In this document: positions 25,562 through 33,614 of the stretch, piece by piece
Numbering within the stretch: the first letter of the stretch is position 1
How the letters are laid out: each line of letters opens with the position of its first letter
Assembly: GCA_040510375.1 (NCBI GenBank)
Contig: JBEVJC010000011.1
Coordinates: 17,527-81,526 of the forward strand
Origin: JBEVJC01 sp040510375
GTDB lineage: Bacteria; Bacteroidota; Bacteroidia; Chitinophagales; Chitinophagaceae
Reading direction: 5' to 3'
Length of the DNA: 64,000 bases
Translations under genes and position numbers: made by a program
Notes under the pieces: generated by a model
The model's database searches: none
What the model was told of the DNA's origin: nothing
The model's input: only the letters and a program-made list of their open reading frames with translations

Positions 25562-26278
25562 TTATAATCCCAATACATCTTTCATGGTGAAAATGCCCTT
25601 CCGGTTATGGATATATTCTGCTGCAAGTACGGCTCCGCTGGCAAAGCCCTGGCGGTTATGTGCAGTATGGATGATCTCGATATCATCAATCGGGGAAGAG
25701 TAGAGAATACTATGGGTTCCCGGTGCGGGGTCGATCCGTTTGCTGATGATGGGCAATTCAGCCGGGTTATCCGATCCTTCATTAACCCATTTCTTTTTTC
25801 CGGGATTAACTTCCAGGATTTGTTCGGCCAGGGTTATTGCCGTACCACTCGGCGCATCCCGTTTTTCTGTATGATGGATTTCCTGCAGTTCAACCCGGTA
25901 TGCTGCATGGGGTGCAAGAAGGGCTGCCAGTTTTTTATTCAGTTCAAAAAAAAGATTCACACCAATAGAAAAATTGCTGGCGTATAAAAAGCTTCCGTTT
26001 GAAACTTCAGTGAGTTTAATTATTTCATCCAGCCGTTCAGTCCATCCCGTTGATCCGCTTACAACAGGGATACCCCAGTTAATAAGCTGCCTGATATTTT
26101 CATAGGCGCTATGCGGACCGGTAAATTCGATAGCTACATCTGTACCCGATAAGTTCTCACTTGTAAATTCGGACAGGTTGGTATCATTGATGCGGAGGGT
26201 GATCTCGTGTCCCCTGTCCAGGGCAATAGCCTCAATTGCTTTTCCCATTTTGCCGTAACCGATCAGTGCAATGCGCAT
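25562..26278 (-). CDS. dapB: 4-hydroxy-tetrahydrodipicolinate reductase
   Basis: A 238-residue NAD(P)H-dependent reductase of the diaminopimelate/lysine pathway. The N-terminal Rossmann fold starts IALIGYGKMGKAIE; the C-terminal domain has VELQEIHHTEKRDAPSGTAITLAEQI, with the catalytic His and Lys of the family. Length is on the short side but typical for Bacteroidota. It is the last gene of the parA-parB-DUF5683-dapB cluster, a common order in this phylum; lepB, which often follows, is not here. Confidence 0.95.
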   Translation of the reverse strand: MRIALIGYGKMGKAIEAIALDRGHEITLRINDTNLSEFTSENLSGTDVAIEFTGPHSAYENIRQLINWGIPVVSGSTGWTERLDEIIKLTEVSNGSFLYASNFSIGVNLFFELNKKLAALLAPHAAYRVELQEIHHTEKRDAPSGTAITLAEQILEVNPGKKKWVNEGSDNPAELPIISKRIDPAPGTHSILYSSPIDDIEIIHTAHNRQGFASGAVLAAEYIHNRKGIFTMKDVLGL

Positions 26279-26287
26279 GTAAATATT

Positions 26288-26947
26288 TTAGAAATGACTG
26301 GTAAGGAGTTGTGGTTTCTTTTTGTCGATTGCCAGTATAAGGCTTAGTCCTGCTGTACCGGACATATCACTGAATCCGGGTTTGATTCGGAGACTGAGGT
26401 CGGGACTTACATTAAATCCCTTGAGATGTGCATCCACTGTGGCGTCTACCACATTGAGTCCCCAGAGGATCAGGAAAATGATAGCTGAGTAATCGACACT
26501 TTGCCGGTACTGGTCGCGGGCATATTTTAAAGTATTCACATCGCGGCGGTTCACCAGGAACAGCAGGTCAGGGTGTACACCGGCGGCTGCAAAATCGGTG
26601 ATATTGGTATCGGCAAGGACCCTTACCGCAAAACGTGTACGCCTGTACCATTTAAGGTTGAATAAAAAAATTCCACCGGATACGCCCAGTGCACCATAAA
26701 CGATCGGGAGTTTCCAGTATTTTTTATTGTAGATCTGTCCCAGCCCGGGAAGAATTGCGGATCTGATAGCGGCCGTGCGTGGGTTATAAACAAATTTCTT
26801 TTTACTGGTATCGGTTACCTGGGTTACGGTACTGTCAGTTCCTGCCGGATTCAGCAACTCTTTATCCTGGGCCATGGTTAAGGTGCCCGAGGTTAAAAAC
26901 ACGCCGGTAAAAATCAGGTGGATTGGTCTGAAGAATTTTTTTTTCAT
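26288..26947 (-). CDS. DUF5683 domain protein
   Basis: A 219-residue envelope protein of unknown role. ATG at 26947 gives a signal peptide (MKKKFFRPIHLIFTGVFL...TMAQ). An upstream ATG at 26971 overlaps the parB stop (TAATG) and would add 8 residues, so translation from there is also possible. The conserved core is PRTAAIRSAILPGLGQIYNKKYWKLPIVYGALG, with two or three hydrophobic segments after it (GVSGGIFLFNL, SAIIFLILWGLNVVDATVDAHL). The family is nearly always next to parB/dapB in Bacteroidota, but no function is established. Confidence 0.9.
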   Translation of the reverse strand: MKKKFFRPIHLIFTGVFLTSGTLTMAQDKELLNPAGTDSTVTQVTDTSKKKFVYNPRTAAIRSAILPGLGQIYNKKYWKLPIVYGALGVSGGIFLFNLKWYRRTRFAVRVLADTNITDFAAAGVHPDLLFLVNRRDVNTLKYARDQYRQSVDYSAIIFLILWGLNVVDATVDAHLKGFNVSPDLSLRIKPGFSDMSGTAGLSLILAIDKKKPQLLTSHF

Positions 26948-26970
26948 GGTGAATACACAACTGTTGATCA

Positions 26971-27888
26971 TTATCCCGCTTTCACTTGCATCAGCGCGAG
27001 GATCTTGGTCAGTTCGTCCTGTGAATAATAATCCAACAGGATCTGTCCGCTTCCGTTGCGGCTATGTTTGAGTTTGACCCTGGTGCTGAAATGAGAAGCT
27101 AAGGTATCTTCTATTCGCTGGTATGTTGGTTCCAATCCGCTTTTTGAAACTTTTTTAACAGGATTGCCCTGTTTGTACAGGTTACGAACCAGTTCTTCCG
27201 TTTGCCTCACGGAAAGCCCTTTCTGTTTTATCTCTTTAAAAATAAATAGTTGCCGGTCTACCGTATCCACATTGATCAGTGCGCGGGCATGTCCCATACT
27301 CAGTTCGCCATTACGGACTGCCAGCTGGATATCGGGAGGTAGTTTCAGCAACCGGATAAAGTTGGCCACCGTACTGCGATCCTTTCCCATCCGCTCAGCT
27401 ACATGTTCCTGGGTATAGTCCAGTTCCTCCATCATCCGTTTGTAACTAAGTGCAATCTCCATGGAGTTAAGATCTTCCCGCTGCAGGTTTTCCAGCAAGG
27501 CAAGTTCAAGTAACTCCACATCATTTGCCTGGCGGATATAGGCCGGAATGTCTTTCAGGCCGGCCAGTTTTGATGCCCTCCATCTTCTTTCCCCCGAAAT
27601 CAGGCGGTATTTGCCTGAAGGCAGTCTGGATACAGTAATCGGCTGGATAATATCATGCATTTTGATGGATGCAGCCAGTTCCTGTAAAGCCTGCTCATCA
27701 AAATCGCGACGTGGTTGTTTGGGATTGGGTTCAACCATCGTAATATCGATCCGGTTAATCCCGGTTGCATTCTCCACCACAGCAGGCTTAAGTGTGCCTG
27801 ATGCCGTCTTCATATCATTATCTATGCCCTGCAGCAGGGAGCGGATCCCTTTTCCGAGTGCATCTTTATTTTGTTTGGGGGAGGTCAT
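26971..27888 (-). CDS. parB: Chromosome-partitioning protein ParB
   Basis: A 305-residue ParB/Spo0J family CTPase that loads on parS sites and works with ParA in origin segregation. The N-terminus has LGKGIRSLLQGID, the ParB/Srx domain shows NPKQPRRDFDE, IIQPITVSRL and ISGERRWRASKLAGL (the CTP-binding GERRxRA), followed by the helix-turn-helix (TQEHVAERMGKDRSTVANFIRLL) and a C-terminal dimer domain. parA lies upstream on the same strand, separated by a spacer of decayed repeats. No full parS site was seen in the window. Confidence 0.96.
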   Translation of the reverse strand: MTSPKQNKDALGKGIRSLLQGIDNDMKTASGTLKPAVVENATGINRIDITMVEPNPKQPRRDFDEQALQELAASIKMHDIIQPITVSRLPSGKYRLISGERRWRASKLAGLKDIPAYIRQANDVELLELALLENLQREDLNSMEIALSYKRMMEELDYTQEHVAERMGKDRSTVANFIRLLKLPPDIQLAVRNGELSMGHARALINVDTVDRQLFIFKEIKQKGLSVRQTEELVRNLYKQGNPVKKVSKSGLEPTYQRIEDTLASHFSTRVKLKHSRNGSGQILLDYYSQDELTKILALMQVKAG

Positions 27889-27896
27889 AATTCAAT

Positions 27897-28095
27897 TTAT
27901 AATTCCACGTTGTTCATTACTGATCAGGTGCCCGTTATTGCTACATGATCTGTTTCTCACCACTGATCAGGTGCCCGTTGTTGCTCCATGATCCTTTTCA
28001 CACTGCTGATCATATGCCACAGTTCCTGCACCATGATCCGTTTCACATTCCCCGGATTTATAATTCCAGGATCCGTTCTTCATTCCTGATCCGGG
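27897..28095. repeat. Decayed 43-bp tandem array between parA and parB, derived from the parA 3' end
   Basis: Units centred on TGATCAGGTGCCC begin at 27921 and 27964, with weaker copies at 28007 (TGATCATATGCC) and about 28050 (CCGGATTTATAA); the coding parA 3' end forms the last copy at 28087 (TGATCCGGG). Successive spacing is 43, 43, 43 and about 37. The outermost copy begins TTATAATTCCACG at 27897, close to the parA end TTATAATTCCAGG at 28058. No ORF in the spacer. Confidence 0.82.
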
Positions 28096-28861
28096 TCATA
28101 TCATTTTTCTGGAGTATTTCCTTGGCCAGGTTGAGGTAATTAACCGAACCCTTACTGGCTGCATCGTACAATACAACGGGTTTGCCAACACTTGGTGCTT
28201 CGGCCAGCCGCGCATTCCGGTGAACGATGGTACTGAAAACCATGTCTTCGAAATGCCGGCGAACTTCACTCACCACCTGGTTACAAAGCCGGAGACGACC
28301 ATCGTACATGGTCATCAGGATTCCTTCGATAACCAGTGCGGTATTCAACCTGCTTTGTACAATCTTGATTGTGTTAAGCAGTTTTCCCAATCCTTCCAAT
28401 GCGAAAAATTCGCACTGAACGGGAACCACCACCGAGTCGGAAGCGGTCAGGGCATTTACCGTTATCAGACCGAGGGAAGGGGAGCAGTCGATGATGATAA
28501 AATCATAATCGTTGCGGACCGCTTCCAGCAAGCCTTTCATAACCATTTCCCGATTGGGGTAATTGATCATTTCTATTTCCGCCCCCACGAGGTCGATATG
28601 GGAGGGAAGCAGATCCAGGTTGGGGATCTCACTTTTGAGAATCACTTCCCTTGCCTTCGCCTGGTTAACCATACAGTCGTAAAGGCTCTGGGTGATATTG
28701 TGCAGGTCAAAGCCAACACCCGTGGTACTGTTTGCCTGTGGATCTCCGTCCACCAGCAGCGTCCTGAATTCCAGGACAGCCAGGCTAGCGGCGAGATTAA
28801 TGGCTGTGGTGGTCTTTCCGACACCACCCTTCTGATTTGCTACACCGATAATTCTTGCCAT
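28058..28861 (-). CDS. parA: Chromosome-partitioning ATPase ParA
   Basis: A 267-residue Walker-type ATPase that drives chromosome segregation with ParB. ATG at 28861 gives the normal family start MARIIGVANQKGGVGKTT, with the deviant Walker A motif KGGVGKTT; an in-frame upstream start would add 23 untypical residues. DFIIIDCSPSLGLITVNAL is the Walker B region, and PVQCEFFALEGL and ILMTMYDGRLRL are also family motifs. It is divergent from the metallophosphoesterase gene, about 166 bases start to start. Confidence 0.96.
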   Translation of the reverse strand: MARIIGVANQKGGVGKTTTAINLAASLAVLEFRTLLVDGDPQANSTTGVGFDLHNITQSLYDCMVNQAKAREVILKSEIPNLDLLPSHIDLVGAEIEMINYPNREMVMKGLLEAVRNDYDFIIIDCSPSLGLITVNALTASDSVVVPVQCEFFALEGLGKLLNTIKIVQSRLNTALVIEGILMTMYDGRLRLCNQVVSEVRRHFEDMVFSTIVHRNARLAEAPSVGKPVVLYDAASKGSVNYLNLAKEILQKNDMTRIRNEERILEL

Positions 28862-29027
28862 TTTGCCGAAAACTCCTTGGTAGTGTTTAAATGAATGTGG
28901 TAAAATTGCCGAGGTAATATAAGAACACAAAATTTAGTTTTGCCCAATACCGAACCATCCGGCAAAAATAAGTGTTCGGTGAAAGGATTTATAGTGTTTC
29001 GGGTTTAATTTTCAACTTTACATTCCC

Positions 29028-30278
29028 ATGCGTAATTCTTCGTTCTGGTGGATCCTCATCGTTTTCATGGTTTTACTCGACATCTATGTATTCCAGGCAC
29101 TTAAAGTAATTGCCCCCCAACCGGGATCAAGATACAGGCCCATCGTGCTGTACGGCTACTGGGTATTATCCGCCCTTGCACTTCTTACCCTGCTGATCCT
29201 GCCCTCCCTGCACCTCGATAACCAGGCAAAACTGACCCGGTCTACCGTATTTGCCCTTATCGCAGGAATTTTTTTCGCCAAGCTGGTTGCGGCACTTTTT
29301 TTTATAATCGACGATATCCGCCGCCTGATCCAGTGGATTGCCGGCAAATTCTTTTTTCCTAATACTGAAGTTGCCGACCTGTCCAAATCGGACGGAATCT
29401 CCCGTTCCGCATTCCTGACATGGACCGGCATGTTATTCGGCGGAGGGTTATTTACCACCCTGGTTTACGGGTTTGGCAATAAATACAAATACCAGGTAAC
29501 AAAGATACCGCTAACCTACTCCAACCTGCCCGCTTCTTTCAGGGGACTGAAAATCGTGCAGCTTTCAGATATTCACAGCGGAAGTTTTACCGATAAAGCA
29601 TCGGTTATAAAGGGCGTGGAAAAAGTAATGGCCCTCCAGCCCGACCTGATCCTGTTTACCGGCGACCTGGTCAATAATAATTCAGATGAAATGACTGAAT
29701 ACATGGATGTTTTTAACAAACTCCATGCGCCGATGGGCGTTTATTCCAGCCTGGGCAACCACGACTATGGGGACTACCAGAAATGGGACGGACCCGCAGC
29801 CAAGGCCGCAAACCTTGACCGCCTGAAAGAGATCCATAAAGAACTTGGATGGCGATTACTTATGAACGAACACGTGGTACTCGAAAAAGGTGGCGAACAG
29901 ATTGCCCTCATCGGTGTGGAGAACTGGAGTGCCAAAAGTAATTTCCCCAAATATGGCGACCTGGCTAAAGCCCACGCCGGCACTGCATCCTATCCATTTA
30001 AAATGCTGCTGAGCCATGATCCTTCACACTGGGATGCACAGGTGCTGACCCAATTTAAGGATGTGGACCTCATGCTTGCAGGCCATACACATGGGATGCA
30101 GTTCGGTATTGAAGTTCCGGGTTTCAAATGGAGTCCTGTTCAATACATGTATAAACAATGGGCGGGTCTTTACGAACAGAATAACCAGAAACTCTATGTC
30201 AACCGTGGGTTTGGATTTATCGGTTATCCCGGACGCGTGGGTATCCTTCCCGAGATTACGCTGATTGAACTTACCTGA
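29028..30278 (+). CDS. Membrane-anchored metallophosphoesterase (YkuE/YaeI type)
   Basis: A 416-residue protein. The N-terminal ~150 residues carry three or four membrane spans (WWILIVFMVLLDIYVF, VLSALALLTLLILP, FALIAGIFFAKLVAALFFII, LTWTGMLFGGGLFTTLVYG). The C-terminal calcineurin-like domain has all metal motifs: VQLSDIHSG, LILFTGDLVNN, SSLGNHDYG, LLSHDP and LAGHTHGMQFG. Related enzymes act on phospholipid head groups such as UDP-diacylglucosamine or similar envelope substrates; the substrate here is not known. A weak hairpin terminator follows at about 30312-30333. Confidence 0.92.
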   Translation: MRNSSFWWILIVFMVLLDIYVFQALKVIAPQPGSRYRPIVLYGYWVLSALALLTLLILPSLHLDNQAKLTRSTVFALIAGIFFAKLVAALFFIIDDIRRLIQWIAGKFFFPNTEVADLSKSDGISRSAFLTWTGMLFGGGLFTTLVYGFGNKYKYQVTKIPLTYSNLPASFRGLKIVQLSDIHSGSFTDKASVIKGVEKVMALQPDLILFTGDLVNNNSDEMTEYMDVFNKLHAPMGVYSSLGNHDYGDYQKWDGPAAKAANLDRLKEIHKELGWRLLMNEHVVLEKGGEQIALIGVENWSAKSNFPKYGDLAKAHAGTASYPFKMLLSHDPSHWDAQVLTQFKDVDLMLAGHTHGMQFGIEVPGFKWSPVQYMYKQWAGLYEQNNQKLYVNRGFGFIGYPGRVGILPEITLIELT

Positions 30279-30311
30279 TATTTTGAAAACCTTCACATTT
30301 CCCGGACAATA

Positions 30312-30333
30312 ACAATTGGACAATTGTGTTTTT
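30312..30333 (+). terminator. Possible hairpin terminator after the metallophosphoesterase gene
   Basis: A short stem ACAATT (30312-30317) with AATTGT (30322-30327), loop GGAC, is followed by G and a T5 run. The stem is A/T-rich and weak. A second A/T inverted repeat (AACAGTT/AACTGTT) lies nearby. The remaining spacer to 30482 holds nothing else I can identify. Confidence 0.4.
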
Positions 30334-30482
30334 AACATGCACAAACAGTTTTTTTTTAACTGTTGTGATTCCCGCCATCATCCTCGAAAAATTTTTGCCG
30401 GCCACTTAGGGGTTATCCATTTCTAAGTTGTCACATAGCTCAGGTACAAGGATTCCGTATTCATCCATTTAAAAAAATCAGC

Positions 30483-31073
30483 ATGAAAGCAAAAATGTTC
30501 CTCCCGCTGCTTGCGGCCCTGTTCATTTCAACGGCCTCCATGGCCCAGTTTAACATTGGTATTAAAGCCGGCGCCAATATCACCAAGCTGGAAAGTCATT
30601 CCTTTAAAGACAAATTCAGCTATGGATATCATCTTGGTGGATTTGCTACCATTGGTCTGGGTGGAAAATTCGGAATCCAGCCAGAAGTCCTGTTCAGCCA
30701 ATACAGCACATCGGTGGACAGCAGCTACAGGAATGTGTATGAAAATGTTTTTAATTCAGACCAGAGTAAAGTGCGGCTGAACTACCTCTCCATCCCGCTC
30801 CTGCTGAATTATAAATTACTGGGTAATTTCCTTACCCTGCAGGCGGGTCCGCAATTCAGTGTGCTTATTAACCAGGACAAGACCCTTCTTCAAAATGGCG
30901 GAAAGGCGTTTTCCGATGGTGATTTCGCAATGCTCGGTGGTGTACAGTTAAAACTTGCAGCCCTTCGGATTTCGGGAAGATATATCGTTGGATTGCGCAA
31001 TATCAATGACATAGACGATCAGGACAAATGGAAAAACCAGGGTTTCCAGGTGTCTGTCGGACTTGCACTTTAA
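30483..31073 (+). CDS. Outer-membrane beta-barrel protein (PorT-like porin family)
   Basis: A 196-residue exported protein with a signal peptide (1-20, ending ASMAQ), followed by an eight-stranded barrel pattern: FNIGIKAGANITKLESHSF, YGYHLGGFATIGLGGKFGIQPEVLFSQYS, LNYLSIPLLLNYKLLGNFLTLQAGPQFSVL, and a final strand ending VSVGLAL. This is the PF13568-type outer-membrane beta-barrel common in Bacteroidota. Role unknown; such small barrels are often structural or assembly factors. Confidence 0.9.
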   Translation: MKAKMFLPLLAALFISTASMAQFNIGIKAGANITKLESHSFKDKFSYGYHLGGFATIGLGGKFGIQPEVLFSQYSTSVDSSYRNVYENVFNSDQSKVRLNYLSIPLLLNYKLLGNFLTLQAGPQFSVLINQDKTLLQNGGKAFSDGDFAMLGGVQLKLAALRISGRYIVGLRNINDIDDQDKWKNQGFQVSVGLAL

Positions 31074-31097
31074 TTTCCTTAACAACAACATTGAAGG

Positions 31098-31132
31098 GAT
31101 CCTTTCCGTTTTGGAAGGGATCTTTTTTTTTA
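31098..31132 (+). terminator. Rho-independent terminator
   Basis: A 10-bp stem GATCCTTTCC (31098-31107) with GGAAGGGATC (31113-31122, one G-U pair), loop GTTTT, followed by a run of ten T. It ends the outer-membrane barrel gene. Confidence 0.92.
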
Positions 31133-31143
31133 ATGTACTTTTG
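31110..31143 (+). promoter_or_regulatory. Probable lon promoter
   Basis: TACTTTTG (31136-31143) matches the Bacteroidota -7 consensus TAnnTTTG exactly; TTTG at 31110-31113 is a possible -33 element at a slightly long spacing of 22. It overlaps the upstream terminator. The start of transcription would be near 31150, about 35 bases before the lon ATG. Confidence 0.55.
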
Positions 31144-31184
31144 CTGACCCCTTCGGCGGATTGATCAATATATATAAAGCAAGA

Positions 31185-33593
31185 ATGGAAATGAGTTTTG
31201 AAAAAATGATTCTGAGTCCAGAAGATGAAATGGATTTTTTGCCCATCATTCCATTGAATGAAACGGATACTGATGAAACCAACGGGATTGAAATTCCCGG
31301 CGAAATAGCCCTCTTACCCCTTCGTAACACTGTACTTTTCCCCGGCGTTGTACTTCCAATCACGGTTGGCCGCGATAAAAGTATCAAGGCCGTGAACGAT
31401 GCCTACAAATCGGACAAACTGATTGGCGTGGTTGCACAGAAAGACAGCAGTGTGGAAGATCCCGGTGTATCTGACCTGGAAAGTGTGGGTACGGTTGCCC
31501 GGATTGTGAAACAGATCAAGATGCCCGATGGAGGCACCACGATAATTATCCAGGGCAAGAGCCGGATTTCTATTGATGCAATTGTTTCGGAAGATCCATA
31601 TTTCAAAGCAAAGATCAGCAAGATCGAAGAAGAAGAAGCCCCGAAGGATAATGACTTTGAAGTGTATGTTGCTACCATCAAGGATCTCGCTGCAGAGATC
31701 ATCCAGCTTTCACCGAATATCCCTACTGAGGCTTCCATCATCCTGAAGAATATTGAGAATCCTTCATTCCTCATACATTTTGTTTCCAGCAACCTGAATA
31801 CAGAAATCCGCGAGAAACAACGTTTGCTCGAGATCAACAGCATCCGTGAACGTGCAGATATCCTGATGCAGTTACTGCAGAAAGAACTGCAGTTTGCTGA
31901 ACTCAAAAATAAGGTTGCCAACAAGACCCGCACAGAACTGGATAAACAACAACGTGAATATTTTCTCCAGCAACAACTGAAAAGTATCAAGGAAGAACTG
32001 GGTGGAGAAAGTAATGTGCAGGAGATAAAGGAAATGCAGAAGAAGGCAGAAACAAAAAAGTGGCCTGCTGCCGCAAAGGAACATTTTAAAAAAGGTGTGG
32101 AGAGGCTTGAACGGATGCATCCCACCACGCCCGATTATTCTGTTGTTTATAACCATCTCGACCTGATGCTTGATCTTCCGTGGAATGAAACCACAGTGGA
32201 TGTATATGATCTGAAAAAAGCAAAGAAAACGCTGGATGACGATCATTTCGGAATGCAGAAGATCAAGGAACGGATCCTGGAATATATCGCCGTACTGAAA
32301 CTTAAGGGTGATATGAAGAGTCCGATCCTTTGTTTCGTCGGACCTCCCGGTATCGGTAAAACCTCATTGGGGCGCAGTATTGCCAATGCTATTGGCAGGA
32401 AATATGTACGCTTAAGCCTGGGTGGCCTTCATGATGAAAGTGAAATCCGTGGTCATCGCAAGACCTATATCGGCGCCATGGCTGGCAGGATTTTACAATC
32501 ACTGCGTAAGGTCAAAACATCCAATCCGGTTATGATCCTTGATGAGATCGATAAAGTAGCCAGCGATTTCCGCGGCGATCCAAGCAGTGCATTACTGGAA
32601 GTACTGGATCCCGAACAGAACCATACATTTTATGATAACTACCTGGAAATGGAGTACGACCTGAGTAAAGTGCTCTTCATCGCCACGGCCAATAATATCC
32701 AGAATATCCAGCCCGCATTACGCGACAGGCTGGAGATTATTGATCTCAGTGGTTATGCTGTGGAAGAAAAAGTGGAAATCGCAAAACGACACCTGGTACC
32801 ACGGGAAAAAGAATTACATGGTTTGAAATCGACCAGTTTTAAGATCAACGACAAAACATTGGAAAGAATGATCCAGGATTATACCCGCGAAAGCGGTGTA
32901 CGCGAACTGGATCGTCAGCTTGCTTCTGTAATGCGTTACCAGGCAAAGGAACTGGCCATGAAAGGAAAGTTAAAACAGGTGGTTGCCTCAACAGACCTGG
33001 AAGCTATACTTGGTAAACCACGTTACAGTAACGAAATCTATAAAACAGCAAATATGCCGGGCGTAGCAGTGGGACTTGCCTGGACCTATGTTGGCGGTGA
33101 TATCCTGTTTATCGAAACCAGCCTTAGTGAAGGCAAGGGTGAATTAAAACTTACCGGTAACCTGGGTAATGTGATGAAAGAAAGTGCGAGTACAGCACTG
33201 ACTTACCTGCAGTCCACAGCAGCGAAGGGTGCTGTTGATATCAAACTCTTCGAAAAGAAAAATATCCATATCCACGTTCCTGAAGGTGCTGTGCCGAAAG
33301 ACGGACCCAGTGCAGGTGTTACAATGATGACGGCTATCGCATCAGCGGTTACCGGCAGGAAGGTGAAACCGTTTCTTGCCATGACCGGGGAGATCACCCT
33401 GCGGGGTCAGGTATTGCCGGTTGGCGGCATCAAGGAAAAAGTACTGGCTGCAAAACGTGCAGGACTTAAAGAAATCGTTCTTTGCTGGCAGAATGAAAAA
33501 GATGTGCAGGAGATTGATGCGGAGTTTATCAAAGGCATCAAATTCCATTATGTAAAAACAATGAACCAGGTGCTGGATCTGGCACTGGTATAG
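31185..33593 (+). CDS. lon: ATP-dependent Lon protease
   Basis: An 802-residue cytosolic AAA+ protease that degrades misfolded and regulatory proteins. The N-terminal LON substrate domain (about 40-235) starts IALLPLRNTVLFPGVVLPI; a coiled coil follows with REYFLQQQLKSIKEELGG. The AAA+ core has Walker A GPPGIGKTSLG (~385), Walker B MILDEIDKV and RDRLEIIDLSGY. The protease domain has the catalytic Ser709 in KDGPSAGVTM and Lys752 in GGIKEKVLAAKRAG. ATG at 31185 is preferred over an in-frame TTG at 31161 and matches the promoter position. Length is standard. Confidence 0.97.
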   Translation: MEMSFEKMILSPEDEMDFLPIIPLNETDTDETNGIEIPGEIALLPLRNTVLFPGVVLPITVGRDKSIKAVNDAYKSDKLIGVVAQKDSSVEDPGVSDLESVGTVARIVKQIKMPDGGTTIIIQGKSRISIDAIVSEDPYFKAKISKIEEEEAPKDNDFEVYVATIKDLAAEIIQLSPNIPTEASIILKNIENPSFLIHFVSSNLNTEIREKQRLLEINSIRERADILMQLLQKELQFAELKNKVANKTRTELDKQQREYFLQQQLKSIKEELGGESNVQEIKEMQKKAETKKWPAAAKEHFKKGVERLERMHPTTPDYSVVYNHLDLMLDLPWNETTVDVYDLKKAKKTLDDDHFGMQKIKERILEYIAVLKLKGDMKSPILCFVGPPGIGKTSLGRSIANAIGRKYVRLSLGGLHDESEIRGHRKTYIGAMAGRILQSLRKVKTSNPVMILDEIDKVASDFRGDPSSALLEVLDPEQNHTFYDNYLEMEYDLSKVLFIATANNIQNIQPALRDRLEIIDLSGYAVEEKVEIAKRHLVPREKELHGLKSTSFKINDKTLERMIQDYTRESGVRELDRQLASVMRYQAKELAMKGKLKQVVASTDLEAILGKPRYSNEIYKTANMPGVAVGLAWTYVGGDILFIETSLSEGKGELKLTGNLGNVMKESASTALTYLQSTAAKGAVDIKLFEKKNIHIHVPEGAVPKDGPSAGVTMMTAIASAVTGRKVKPFLAMTGEITLRGQVLPVGGIKEKVLAAKRAGLKEIVLCWQNEKDVQEIDAEFIKGIKFHYVKTMNQVLDLALV

Positions 33594-33614
33594 ACGGTTC
33601 TGCGAATTGAAACC

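Noticed and set aside
27951..28049. Half-parS-like strings between parA and parB
   Set aside because: No full TGTTTCACGTGAAACA palindrome is present; the strings follow from duplication of the parA end (CCGTTCTTCATTCC), so they are not annotated as parS.
27897..28095. Evenly spaced repeats that could suggest a CRISPR array
   Set aside because: Units are contiguous and diverged, with no constant repeat alternating with unique spacers, and they align with the parA 3' end. The same holds for the amidase array at 5249-5461.
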